A stretch of DNA of 64,000 nucleotides, from positions 1-64,000 of the forward strand of contig JAUNPS010000028.1 of assembly GCA_030536575.1 (NCBI GenBank). The letters are read 5' to 3'. Positions 56,429-64,000 of this stretch are shown here, in pieces. The position numbers were made by a program, and so were the translations under genes. The notes below the pieces were generated by a model. The model saw nothing but the letters and a program-made list of their open reading frames with translations, ran no database searches and was not told the DNA's origin. The DNA comes from Eubacteriales bacterium. Its GTDB lineage: Bacteria; Bacillota; Clostridia; Lachnospirales; Lachnospiraceae. Positions within the stretch are counted from its first letter, which is position 1. Each line of letters begins with the position of its first letter.

Positions 56429-57238
56429 TTATTTGTCTTTCACCGGGCCGATCAGACCTTCCCGGTAAGCGCCGATGTATTCCATGCAGTAATCATCCAT
56501 GCCCAGCAGAGCCTCGGTCGCATAGATCAGGCCCATCATATCGCGGTTCGTGGGATCCAGGATCGCGCTGTCCAGGCCGGCGTTCATGGCCAGAACCGTG
56601 AAGCCCAGGTTCAGGAGCTTGCGAACCGGCAGGTTAAAGGAAATATTGCTGACTGCGGCGGTGATGTGGATATCCGGATACTGGCTGCGGATGGTGCGCA
56701 TTACGTCGGTAATCATGTTAATGCCGTCTTCGGAGGTGCAGAGCATCTCGATCAGGGGATCGATGTGGATGCGGCTGGGCGCAATGCCGTATTCTTTGGC
56801 TTTCGCCATGATGTTGTCAAACACGCGCAGACGGTCTTCCGCACATTTCGGGATTCCGGTGTCGTCGCAGAGCAGGGCGATGACTTCCCATTTGGTATCC
56901 TTGATTTCCGGGAAGATGATATCGACTTTGTCGCCTTCCATGGAAACGGAGTTAATGATGCCGGGGCGTTTACAGAACTTATACGCCTCCTTCAGGATTC
57001 TGGGGCTGGGGCTGTCTACCGCCAGCGGCAGATCGGTCACGCTCTGTACCAGGTCGATCATCCATTTCAGCGTCTCTAATTCCACTTCTTCTTCAACAGA
57101 TGCGCAGACATCGATGTAGGTCGCGCCGGCATCCGCCTGCTTTTTCGCAATTTCTTTGATCCATTCTTCGTTTCTTTCCGCAATGGCTTTTCCCATGGAC
57201 GGGATGGAACCATTAATTTTCTCGCCAATTACAATCAT
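56429..57238 (-). CDS. Pterin-dependent methyltransferase (MeTr/AcsE or MtgA-like)
   Basis: 269-aa TIM-barrel protein of the pterin-binding family that moves a methyl group between methyl-tetrahydrofolate and a corrinoid protein. ATG 57238 has GGAGG 6 nt upstream. Family features: MIVIGEKINGSIPSMGKAI at the start, AGATYIDVCAS, LAVDSPSPRILKEAYK and ITAAVSNISFNLP. No corrinoid protein lies beside it in this window, so it could act in acetogenesis or in demethylation of a substrate. It has its own terminator. Confidence 0.87.
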   Translation of the reverse strand: MIVIGEKINGSIPSMGKAIAERNEEWIKEIAKKQADAGATYIDVCASVEEEVELETLKWMIDLVQSVTDLPLAVDSPSPRILKEAYKFCKRPGIINSVSMEGDKVDIIFPEIKDTKWEVIALLCDDTGIPKCAEDRLRVFDNIMAKAKEYGIAPSRIHIDPLIEMLCTSEDGINMITDVMRTIRSQYPDIHITAAVSNISFNLPVRKLLNLGFTVLAMNAGLDSAILDPTNRDMMGLIYATEALLGMDDYCMEYIGAYREGLIGPVKDK

Positions 57239-57479
57239 GTGAAACCTCCTGCTTTTTGTTTTTCTTTGTTTCAAACTTTTTCCGCAATCTTATCCCCTGG
57301 AGTGCGTCCTGTTGTTCAGGTGTTACTGTTCAGGTTGCCTAGCCTGCCTGCGCTCTTCGCCGCTTTCTGGTGAGTTCTTCCGTCTCTCGCCGCAAAGTCC
57401 GCTTCGGCTGCTGTGCATTTTCCATAAAATAATCATACCAGAACTCCGCGAAAAAAGCAATTACGCAATTACAGAATGA

Positions 57480-57508
57480 TTGACTTTTTCTCTCTAATAT
57501 ACCATAAT
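57480..57508 (+). promoter_or_regulatory. Promoter of the ttcA-like gene
   Basis: TTGACT (57480-57485), 17 nt, CATAAT (57503-57508), 21 bp before the ATG. The rest of 57239-57529 is the divergent region upstream of the methyltransferase; nothing else is recognised. Confidence 0.75.
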
Positions 57509-57529
57509 AGACACTGGAGGTTACTTACC

Positions 57530-58276
57530 ATGAAATTACAGCAACTGTTAAGCTACACCCGCAAAGCCGTGGACGAATACCAAATGATTGATCCCGGCGA
57601 CCGCATTGCCATCGGCGTCTCCGGCGGCAAGGACAGCCTTACGCTCCTCTACGCCCTGCATGGCCTGCAGCGCTTCTATCCGAACCCCTTCGAGCTGGAG
57701 GCCGTCACCGTTTCCCTGGGTTTCCCAGGTTTCGACCTGACCCCGGTAAAGGCCCTCTGCCAGGAGCTCGGCATCCGCCACACCACCGTGGAAACGCAGA
57801 TCGGTCCCATCATCTTCGAAGACCGCCGGGAAGAAAACCCCTGCTCCCTCTGCGCGAAAATGCGCAAAGGCGCCCTGAACCAGGCCGTAAAAGAAATGGG
57901 CTGCAACAAAGTGGCCTACGCCCACCACCGGGAAGACATGGTTGAAACCATGCTCCTCTCCCTGATCTACGAAGGCCGCTTTCATTCCTTTTCACCCCGG
58001 ACCTACTTAGACCGCATGGACTTAACCGTCATCCGGCCCCTGATGTTCGTCCCGGAAGCGGATGTGATCGGCTTCAAAAATAAATATGCCCTCCCTGTGG
58101 TCAAAAACCCCTGCCCGGCGGACGGCCACACCCGGCGGGAATACGCTTCCGAACTGCTTCGGGAACTGAACCGGGAAAATCCGGGCGTCTGCGAGCGTAT
58201 GTTCACCGCCATTTTAAACGGGAATCTCCCCTCCTGGCCGGAACGCATCCCTCACATCCGCGGAAAACAGGCCTAA
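57530..58276 (+). CDS. TtcA-like tRNA-thiolating PP-loop ATPase
   Basis: 248-aa PP-loop protein. The ATP loop IAIGVSGGKDSLTLL (residues about 25-39) is clear; Cys pairs in NPCSLCAKMRKGAL (about 106-119) and the single late Cys in VVKNPCPADGH fit TtcA-type [4Fe-4S] enzymes that thiolate C32 or U54 in tRNA. ATG 57530 with GGAGG 9 nt upstream is better than the earlier in-frame start. It has its own promoter. A related role with another tRNA position cannot be excluded. Confidence 0.85.
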   Translation: MKLQQLLSYTRKAVDEYQMIDPGDRIAIGVSGGKDSLTLLYALHGLQRFYPNPFELEAVTVSLGFPGFDLTPVKALCQELGIRHTTVETQIGPIIFEDRREENPCSLCAKMRKGALNQAVKEMGCNKVAYAHHREDMVETMLLSLIYEGRFHSFSPRTYLDRMDLTVIRPLMFVPEADVIGFKNKYALPVVKNPCPADGHTRREYASELLRELNRENPGVCERMFTAILNGNLPSWPERIPHIRGKQA

Positions 58277-58436
58277 GCGCCGCCCGCTCCGTCATCTGGA
58301 AACAATTTTAGAAATAGTTCATATTTTTTTAGATTTCCAAACTGTTATTTTCCCTGAAAATATGCTATTCTTAAACAAAATCAGCATGTTTCAGGCCCGT
58401 CCGGGCCAATTCTTATGACAGGAGCGATCATCAATT

Positions 58437-58832
58437 ATGAAAGAAAAAATCCAACGATTCATGATGGGCCGTTACGGCATTGACGACCTTTCCAAATTTC
58501 TGCTCTGGGTCACAGCGATCCTGTGCATCCTGAGCCTGTTTTTCCGAAGCGGGATCTTAAACGGCCTCGTATTCCTTGGCCTTGTGGTTCTGTATTTCCG
58601 TATGTTTTCCAAAAACTACGCCAAGCGCAGCCAGGAAAACGAAACCTACTTAAAATACCAGAACCGTTTCACCGGCTTCTTCAAAAAACAGAAAGACCTG
58701 GCCGAACAGCGGAAAATCTATCACATTTATTCCTGCCCGAACTGCAAGCAGAAAATCCGCATCCCCAAAGGCAAAGGCAAAATCTGCGTCACCTGCCCCA
58801 AATGCCGCACCGAATTCATTAAAAAGAGCTGA
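58437..58832 (+). CDS. Two-helix membrane protein with C-terminal zinc ribbon
   Basis: 131-aa protein of no named family I can assign. Two membrane segments (FLLWVTAILCILSLF, GLVFLGLVVLYFRMF, residues 21-57) are followed by a coil (SQENETYLKYQNRF) and a zinc ribbon: Cys 100, 103, 120 and 123 in YSCPNCKQKI and VTCPKCRTEF. The ribbon lies in the cytoplasm if both helices span. It precedes the DUF5685 gene by 8 nt and the J-domain gene after it, so the three look like one unit. AGGAG lies upstream. Confidence 0.85.
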   Translation: MKEKIQRFMMGRYGIDDLSKFLLWVTAILCILSLFFRSGILNGLVFLGLVVLYFRMFSKNYAKRSQENETYLKYQNRFTGFFKKQKDLAEQRKIYHIYSCPNCKQKIRIPKGKGKICVTCPKCRTEFIKKS

Positions 58833-58840
58833 GGTGCCCC

Positions 58841-59671
58841 ATGTTTGGATACGTAACCATCAATAAATCAGAACTGAAAGTAAAAGAATACGAGCGCTAC
58901 CAGGCCTTTTACTGCGGTCTGTGCAAGGTGTTAAAAGAGCGCTACGGACGCATTGGCCAGATGACCCTGACCTATGACATGACCTTTCTTGTGATCCTCC
59001 TGACGGGCCTGTACGAGCTTCCGGACACGATGGAAACCCATCGCTGCATTGCCCATCCCCAGGAGAAGCACCCGATGCTCTACAACGAGGCGACTGCCTA
59101 CGCCGCGGATATGAACATCCTTTTAACCTATCACAACTGCATGGACGACTGGTTCGACGACCGGAATGTGGTCAAGCTTTCCACCGCCCGCGCTCTTGAA
59201 AAAAAATACCAGAGCCTGGAGTCCCGTTATCCCCGCCAGAGCGCCGCGATGACTTCCTACATGGAAAAAATCCGCAAAGGCGAAGCGGAAAAAAACGAGG
59301 ATCTGGATCTTTTATCCGGCTGTACCGGTGAACTGCTGGGCGAACTCTTCGTCTGGAAAGAAGACGAATGGGCCGATACCCTGCGGCAGACCGGTTTTTA
59401 TCTTGGGAAATTCATCTACCTGATGGATGCCTGGGACGACCTGAAAAAGGACCAGAAGAAGAATCATTATAATCCCTGGCGGCATCTGGCTTCCCAGCCG
59501 GACTTTGAAGAAACCTGCCACCGGATCCTCACCATGATGATGGCGGAATGCGCCAGACATTTCGAAAAGCTCCCGATTCTCCAGGAAGCGGAAATTCTCC
59601 GAAATGTGATCTACTCCGGCGTCTGGTCAACTTATAATCGAAATTTACGGAAACAGGAGACTGTTCAATGA
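58841..59671 (+). CDS. DUF5685 protein with class I prenyl-synthase-like motifs
   Basis: 276-aa protein of DUF5685, unknown function. Read in order it shows [14 protein letters not shown] (22-36), [10 protein letters not shown] (100-109), [12 protein letters not shown] (159-170) and [15 protein letters not shown] (190-204), then a helix with [12 protein letters not shown]. This recalls squalene/phytoene synthases, which have a first Asp-rich motif, a VAGxVG stretch, and a second DxxxD motif; the spacing of 94 residues between Asp motifs is shorter. The match is by eye and needs a structure. The stop overlaps the J-domain start by 4 nt. Confidence 0.85.
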   Translation: MFGYVTINKSELKVKEYERYQAFYCGLCKVLKERYGRIGQMTLTYDMTFLVILLTGLYELPDTMETHRCIAHPQEKHPMLYNEATAYAADMNILLTYHNCMDDWFDDRNVVKLSTARALEKKYQSLESRYPRQSAAMTSYMEKIRKGEAEKNEDLDLLSGCTGELLGELFVWKEDEWADTLRQTGFYLGKFIYLMDAWDDLKKDQKKNHYNPWRHLASQPDFEETCHRILTMMMAECARHFEKLPILQEAEILRNVIYSGVWSTYNRNLRKQETVQ

Positions 59672-60360
59672 TACCAGATCCTTATAAAGTGTTGGGGATC
59701 AGTCCCGACGCTTCAGACGAAGAAGTGAAAAAGGCCTACCGCACGTTAAGCCGGAAATACCATCCGGATGCAAACGTCGGTGCGCCGAACATCAAAGAAA
59801 TCGAAGAAAAATTCAAGGAAATCCAGGCGGCCTATCACCAGATCATGGACGCCAGAGAACACGGCGGCACAGGCTATGGCACCTCCCAGGATGCGAACAG
59901 CGGCCAGAGACGCTCCGGCGGCTATGGATACGGCGGAGGGTATGGCGGTTACGGCGGTTTTGGTGGTTTTGGCGGCCAGCAGCAACAAAATTACGGAGGA
60001 AACAGTCAGGATTCCCTCCGCTATCAGGCCGTGGCCAACTACATTAATTCCGGACACTATCAGGAGGCCTTAAATGTCCTCTCGTCAATTAACGATCGGT
60101 CGGCCTCCTGGTATTATTACAGCGCCCTGGCCCATTCCGGCCTTGGCAACAATATTAAAGCGATGGATTATGCGAAACAGGCCGTTCAGATGGAACCCAA
60201 TAACCCGAACTACCAGCAGCTTCTCTCCCATCTGGAATCCGGCGGCGCCTGGTACAGTTCCATGGGCGATGCCTACGGCGCGTCCGGAGCCGGCGGGGAT
60301 ATCTGCTGGAAGCTTTGCATGTTTAATCTGTTCTGTAACTGCTGCTGCCGGCCGTTTTGA
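59668..60360 (+). CDS. J-domain protein with Gly-rich linker and Cys-rich tail
   Basis: 230 aa. The J domain ([23 protein letters not shown] in [10 protein letters not shown]) occupies about 3-68 and would stimulate an Hsp70 (DnaK). A Gly/Tyr-rich stretch (about 75-110) leads to a TPR-like helical region ([19 protein letters not shown]) and a Cys-rich C-terminus ([19 protein letters not shown]). It starts inside the DUF5685 stop codon (ATGA), so the two proteins are made together. The last 38 nt overlap the convergent PHP gene. Confidence 0.93.
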   Translation: MIPDPYKVLGISPDASDEEVKKAYRTLSRKYHPDANVGAPNIKEIEEKFKEIQAAYHQIMDAREHGGTGYGTSQDANSGQRRSGGYGYGGGYGGYGGFGGFGGQQQQNYGGNSQDSLRYQAVANYINSGHYQEALNVLSSINDRSASWYYYSALAHSGLGNNIKAMDYAKQAVQMEPNNPNYQQLLSHLESGGAWYSSMGDAYGASGAGGDICWKLCMFNLFCNCCCRPF

Positions 60361-61132
60361 TGTGCAGATACCGGGATTCTCCCCGGCGTTTGCGCACCTT
60401 GGTGAGCCCGGCTACTTTGTTGTAAACCCAGAAGGAATACAGAAGCACATTGTGCATCTTTCCGATCCGATCTCTTGTCGTACCCCGGTACAGGGAGCCT
60501 CCGCTTTGCATGGGGGCTTTTTCTTTTACCAGGGCGATCAGATCGGATTCTTTCTCAACGGGCGCAGAAATCCGGGTATACGCGGTTCCCACGCAGTCCA
60601 TCCGGTGGGAATCGCTTCCGCCAAAGCCCGGCAGGCCGTACTCGTTGGCGGTTTTCCGGGCGAGCATGTTGGCCTGGGCGGGTTCGCAGGCGTTAAAGGT
60701 TTCCATAAAATCAAACTTTTTCAAAATCTCTTTGTTTTTCTTATAATAGCGGGTGTGCATCAGGCTCATGTACTTCTCCCCATAGGGGTGCGCAGGCCCG
60801 ATGATCCCTCCAAAGGTATGCACGATAAAAATCAAAAGCGGCAGAGGCATGCCCCGAAGCTCCAGAATCCTCAGCTTCACATTCTCCGGCATGATCACCA
60901 GCATATGGCCGGCGTTTATGGTGTCGTACTCGATCCCTTTCAGAACCACAAAATCCGTGTGCCGCTGACCCTTGATATTCTTTTTCCAGTAGCGGTACGC
61001 GTCATAGCTGTTATGATCCGTGATCAGCATCCCGTCATACCCCAGTTCTTTTAACCGGACAATGTACTCCTCCAGACTCACTTTTCCATCCAAAGATCCC
61101 TCTCTTGTATGGCAGTGCATATCGAATTTCAA
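60323..61132 (-). CDS. PHP-domain metal-dependent hydrolase
   Basis: 269-aa PHP-fold protein, likely a phosphoesterase. Metal ligands are in [15 protein letters not shown] (residues 2-16), [14 protein letters not shown] and [10 protein letters not shown]. The C-terminus [17 protein letters not shown] is basic. Substrate unknown; PHP relatives act on nucleoside phosphates or histidinol phosphate. It starts 2 nt after the SseB-family stop, so it belongs to the downstream end of the transporter cluster. Confidence 0.9.
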   Translation of the reverse strand: MKFDMHCHTREGSLDGKVSLEEYIVRLKELGYDGMLITDHNSYDAYRYWKKNIKGQRHTDFVVLKGIEYDTINAGHMLVIMPENVKLRILELRGMPLPLLIFIVHTFGGIIGPAHPYGEKYMSLMHTRYYKKNKEILKKFDFMETFNACEPAQANMLARKTANEYGLPGFGGSDSHRMDCVGTAYTRISAPVEKESDLIALVKEKAPMQSGGSLYRGTTRDRIGKMHNVLLYSFWVYNKVAGLTKVRKRRGESRYLHIKTAGSSSYRTD

Positions 61133-61134
61133 GC

Positions 61135-61881
61135 TCAGGCCTCCTTAAACTGCGTGATCGGAAGAATGATATTGACTCCGTTTGGATTGATGCAGATTCC
61201 CTTGGCCGGCTCTTTGACGATCAGCTTCAGTTTTTCATAGGGAACAACTGCGGTGCGGAACTTTTTCTCCCGGTTGAATTTCTGGAACTCCCCGATATCC
61301 GTGAATAACGGCTGGTAGGCGTCCCCGTTTTTCAGTTTCAGGAAAGGCACCATGTTTTTGTCCTGAACAGCCATGATATACGTTCCCTTGCGGAAATGGG
61401 CAAGCAGCTCTTCTTCCCTCTCCTTGAGTTCCGGCGTCACCTGCGGCTTGGCTTCCTTGCGCAGCTCCTGCATGAAATACAGGGCCGTCAGCATCAGTTC
61501 CGGATTTTCCACCCGAACTTTCCCTTCCGGAATCTGGGAGGCGTCCGGTCTGCGCACCAGGGCGTTTAAGGCCACTTTCGCGGGCTTTTCGCCGCCCATA
61601 TCCAGGGACAGTACGTTAATGCCCATGGCGTAAAGGCTGGAATAGAAAACTAAAAACTGACGGTTTTCAAGCTTGGCAAGCTGCAGCGGAATCTTTTTTT
61701 CCAGGAATTCTTTCGCTGTTTTTCTGGCGGTTTCTTCTGTGCGGAACAGCAGGACTTCGTCGTCAAAGCTTTCGGGATCCTCGTATACGAAGGGCATTTT
61801 CGTGCACGGGGATAAAAATAAGAAAATTTCTTTTGCGTCCTTGAGCTCCTGCAGAAGAGCCATTTTTTCGTTGTTTTCCAT
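61135..61881 (-). CDS. SseB-family protein
   Basis: 248-aa cytoplasmic protein with an SseB-like N-terminal domain (KEIFLFLSPCTKMPFVYED) and a second similar domain (YIMAVQDKNMVPFLKLKNG). The name comes from Salmonella secretion proteins but these Gram-positive homologues have no known secretion link. Between the two domains there is a Pro/Glu-rich linker. It follows the ABC ATPase by 45 nt and precedes the PHP gene by 2 nt. Confidence 0.85.
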   Translation of the reverse strand: MENNEKMALLQELKDAKEIFLFLSPCTKMPFVYEDPESFDDEVLLFRTEETARKTAKEFLEKKIPLQLAKLENRQFLVFYSSLYAMGINVLSLDMGGEKPAKVALNALVRRPDASQIPEGKVRVENPELMLTALYFMQELRKEAKPQVTPELKEREEELLAHFRKGTYIMAVQDKNMVPFLKLKNGDAYQPLFTDIGEFQKFNREKKFRTAVVPYEKLKLIVKEPAKGICINPNGVNIILPITQFKEA

Positions 61882-61926
61882 AGTGCTTCCTTTCTTTTTC
61901 GCTTCTTATTATTTCTGAATTTGTTC

Positions 61927-62670
61927 TCAGCCATTCATAAACCGGCTTAAAAAATCTTTTGTCAGCGGATTTTGCGGATTTCCGAAAATCTGCTCCGGTT
62001 TTCCTTCTTCGGCAATGACGCCGTTTGCCATAAACACCACATGATTCGAAACATCCCTGGCAAATGCCATTTCATGGGTCACGATGATCATCGTCAGCCC
62101 CTCTTTCGCCAGCGTGCGCATGACGGAGAGGACTTCGCCCACCATCTGAGGGTCCAGCGCCGACGTGGGTTCGTCGAACAGCAGAAGCTCCGGCTCCATG
62201 GCCAGTGCTCTGGCGATGGCCACACGCTGTTTCTGGCCGCCGGAAAGCTGCCTGGGCCTTGCATTGATGTAAGGAGCCATGCCGACTTTTTCCAGGTAGT
62301 TCATCGCGCTTTTCCGGGCGGTTTCCTTGTCCTTTTTCAGAACCTTGACCTGTCCGACCATACAGTTTCCAAGGACGGTCATGTTGTTGAAGAGGTTAAA
62401 GTTCTGGAAGACCATTCCCACCTTTGCACGGTAATCCGGCGCGTTGATCTTCGCGCTGGCAATGTCCGTGTCATGGTACATGATTTCTCCGGTGGTGGGC
62501 GTTTCCAGCAGGTTCATACACCGCAGAAGCGTGGATTTTCCGGAACCGGATGCGCCGATGATGCAGGTCACGTCGCCGGGATGGACTTCGAAGTCGATAT
62601 CCCGCAGGACGACATTTTTTCCGAAGGTTTTGCTTAGATGCCTGACCTTGAGAAGTGCTTGTTCACTCAT
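61927..62670 (-). CDS. Polar amino-acid ABC transporter ATP-binding protein
   Basis: 247-aa ATPase of the GlnQ/HisP type. Walker [16 protein letters not shown] (about 36-50), signature [15 protein letters not shown] and Walker [14 protein letters not shown] are intact. It drives import of a polar amino acid. It lies 1 nt from the permease gene and is the third part of the SBP-permease-ATPase set. Confidence 0.96.
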   Translation of the reverse strand: MSEQALLKVRHLSKTFGKNVVLRDIDFEVHPGDVTCIIGASGSGKSTLLRCMNLLETPTTGEIMYHDTDIASAKINAPDYRAKVGMVFQNFNLFNNMTVLGNCMVGQVKVLKKDKETARKSAMNYLEKVGMAPYINARPRQLSGGQKQRVAIARALAMEPELLLFDEPTSALDPQMVGEVLSVMRTLAKEGLTMIIVTHEMAFARDVSNHVVFMANGVIAEEGKPEQIFGNPQNPLTKDFLSRFMNG

Positions 62671-62671
62671 G

Positions 62672-63463
62672 CTAATTCTCCTCCTTTTTATCCCCGGAAT
62701 AACGGTACATGCCGCTGGTGTGGGCCAGGGTATCCGTGGTCGCCAGATCGTAGTTGTCTGCGCCGTCCATCTTACTCTCCCAGAAGCGTAAGATCCTGGA
62801 ACAGGTGAAGGTGAGGACGAAATAGATCACCATGGTGATGGTAAAGGCTTCGAAGTACGTGTACAATGCGCCTGCGATCCCTTTTGTGGTATAGAATAAT
62901 TCTACTACACCTATGATGGAAAGTACACAGGTATCTTTAATATTAATGATCAGATTGTTGCCGATTTGGGGCATGATGTTGCGCAGGGCCTGGGGAAGGA
63001 TGACGTTCATCATGGTCTGCACGTGGGTCATGCCGATGGCTTTCGCCCCTTCGGTCTGGCCCGGATCGATGGACAGGACGCCGCCCCGGACAGTCTCCGC
63101 CATGTAGGCTCCCGTATTAATCGAAACGATGAAAAATGCGGCAAACCACATGGACATGTTGATGTTAAAGACCGCGGCGGAACCGAAGTAGATGAACATG
63201 GCCTGACACATCATCGGGGTTCCGCGGAAGACTTCCACATAAATGTTCAGGATCAGGCGCACGATCCACATCCCGACGCGTTTAACGGGGTGATCCTTTG
63301 GGGATACCGGAATCGTCTGGATGATCCCTACCAGAAATCCGATGATACATCCAATCAGGGTTCCCACAAGGGCAATAATCATGGTTCTTCCCGCGCCGGC
63401 CGCGAAGGATGGCGCATATCTTTGAAGGATATAGACAATTCTTCCTCCGAAATCTTCTGGCAT
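62672..63463 (-). CDS. Polar amino-acid ABC transporter permease
   Basis: 263-aa membrane permease of the HisM/GlnP family with about five helices. The cytoplasmic EAA-like loop is [20 protein letters not shown]. An N-terminal helix [19 protein letters not shown] and central [15 protein letters not shown] are typical. The start has GAGGAGAG upstream. A hairpin between the binding-protein gene and this one probably lowers its expression relative to the binding protein. Confidence 0.95.
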   Translation of the reverse strand: MPEDFGGRIVYILQRYAPSFAAGAGRTMIIALVGTLIGCIIGFLVGIIQTIPVSPKDHPVKRVGMWIVRLILNIYVEVFRGTPMMCQAMFIYFGSAAVFNINMSMWFAAFFIVSINTGAYMAETVRGGVLSIDPGQTEGAKAIGMTHVQTMMNVILPQALRNIMPQIGNNLIINIKDTCVLSIIGVVELFYTTKGIAGALYTYFEAFTITMVIYFVLTFTCSRILRFWESKMDGADNYDLATTDTLAHTSGMYRYSGDKKEEN

Positions 63464-63487
63464 TCTTTTTCTCTCCTCTTCAAAAAG

Positions 63488-63517
63488 GGCACGGGAACCG
63501 GTTTTCGTTCCCGTGCC
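63488..63517 (-). terminator. Intra-operon attenuator between binding-protein and permease genes
   Basis: GGCACGGGAAC (63488-63498) and GTTCCCGTGCC (63507-63517) form an 11-bp stem with an 8-nt loop; the minus-strand transcript then reads CTTTTTG. Between a binding-protein gene and its permease this gives partial termination, so the binding protein is made in excess. Confidence 0.85.
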
Positions 63518-63536
63518 TGAACATCGTGCTTCTTAT

Positions 63537-64000
63537 TTATTCGGAAAGCGGCTGAACTGCAATCGCTTCGTCCATCATTTCTGCGAAATCTTCTTCTGTC
63601 ATTTTGCTTAAAACGCTGTCGATCTGCTCTTTCAGCTCGGTGTTCCCCTTCTTCATGGAGATTCCGATGTTGATCTCTTCATCGGATACTTCGAAAGCGC
63701 CGTCGGTGCCGGAGAAGTCCAGAAGTTTGAAATCCGGGTAAGCGACGCAGGCTGCCATACCGGTGGGCATATCGGTTACGACGATGTCGCATTTTCCGGC
63801 GTCAAGGGCTACCAGCATGGCCGGTGCGGATTCCTGGGCCGGGAGGATGTTCGCGTCTTCGATCTGCGGCAGGCAGACGGTGTACCAGATGGTGTTCTGC
63901 TGGGAGGTCGCGGTCGCACCCTTTAAGTCTGCTACAGAAGTCGCGTCAGCGTATTCGCTGTCGGCTTTCGTCAGGGTGATGATGGATGCGTAGTAGTACG
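63537..64000 (-). CDS. Amino-acid ABC transporter substrate-binding protein, partial
   Basis: C-terminal 153 residues of a class-F/SBP_bac_3 binding protein; the N-terminus lies beyond the window. The segment includes SVADLKGATATSQQNTIW, LVALDAGKCDIVVTDMPTG and the end SKMTEEDFAEMMDEAIA. In family members the KG.x.G.. and DxxxxD stretches line the amino-acid pocket; here CDIVVTDMPTG fits. It is the first gene of the transporter operon in the minus direction. Confidence 0.92.
   Translation of the reverse strand, partial: YYYASIITLTKADSEYADATSVADLKGATATSQQNTIWYTVCLPQIEDANILPAQESAPAMLVALDAGKCDIVVTDMPTGMAACVAYPDFKLLDFSGTDGAFEVSDEEINIGISMKKGNTELKEQIDSVLSKMTEEDFAEMMDEAIAVQPLSE

Noticed and set aside
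57239..57475. Possible diverged copy of the dispersed repeat (GTTACTGTTCAGG...CCTGCC)
   Set aside because: Only partial similarity to the start of the element; too short to call without alignment.
60074..61054. 326-aa plus-strand frame over the J-domain and PHP region
   Set aside because: Shadow of two well-supported genes in other frames.

Overview
The window looks like a chromosomal segment of a sporulating, Gram-positive anaerobe of the class Clostridia, most likely family Lachnospiraceae. The evidence is the gene content and order: ireB-like, ruvX, DUF1292, RNase J, ylbF; ispG next to polC; an intact sigK; codY next to topA, dprA and comM; a CIRCE-controlled groESL; and small Lachnospiraceae-type families (DUF6106, DUF5685, DUF4358, DUF3793). 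Species cannot be decided by reading. No rRNA, tRNA or CRISPR array was recognised.

Layout. 1-8.7 kb (minus strand): small protein, oligoendopeptidase F, HEAT/THUMP-type methyltransferase, anchored amidase, IMP dehydrogenase, DUF6106 membrane protein and a large secreted leucine-rich-repeat protein diverging from a small XRE regulator at 9 kb. 9.4-17.3 kb: groES-groEL, codY (with two CodY-box-like sites on its own promoter), topA, dprA and comM. 17.6-24.6 kb: phosphopantetheinyl transferase, sigK, and a long housekeeping run (U32 protein, O-methyltransferase, MltG-like protein, YlbF, RNase J, DUF1292, RuvX, IreB-like). 24.8-31 kb: tRNA/rRNA modification and sulfur transfer (mtaB, thiI, cysteine desulfurase, rsmE, prmA) plus an HPr-like protein without the active-site histidine. 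31.4-39.2 kb: a secreted protein, then thyA-dhfr-ispG-polC on the minus strand. 39.3-45 kb: an AAA-ATPase/PD-(D/E)XK protein and a LacI regulator divergent from a GH94 cellobiose phosphorylase; both promoters carry the same 16-bp site.

45-64 kb is more accessory. A 49-bp tandem repeat precedes a surface-polymer acylation cluster (DHHW protein, MBOAT acyltransferase, SGNH hydrolase, DUF4358 lipoprotein). An A+T-rich AbiE toxin-antitoxin pair with a possible recombinase remnant follows. Next come an AraC regulator with a uroporphyrinogen-decarboxylase-family protein, then a metal/flavodoxin cluster (DUF3793, DUF2325, flavodoxin, ZIP, 54-aa FeoB-associated Cys-rich protein) in which two promoters carry a GTTAG-N6-CTAAC inverted repeat. 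The end holds a pterin-dependent methyltransferase, a TtcA-like sulfurtransferase, a three-gene set (zinc ribbon, DUF5685, J-domain), a PHP protein, an SseB-family protein and a polar amino-acid ABC transporter whose binding-protein gene runs off the window.

The points most worth following up are the DUF5685 protein, whose ordered motifs resemble class I squalene/phytoene synthases and which sits in a set with a J-domain protein; the paired GTTAG boxes of the metal cluster; the shared LacI/cellobiose phosphorylase operators; the CodY boxes on codY; and a sigK made without a pro-sequence.
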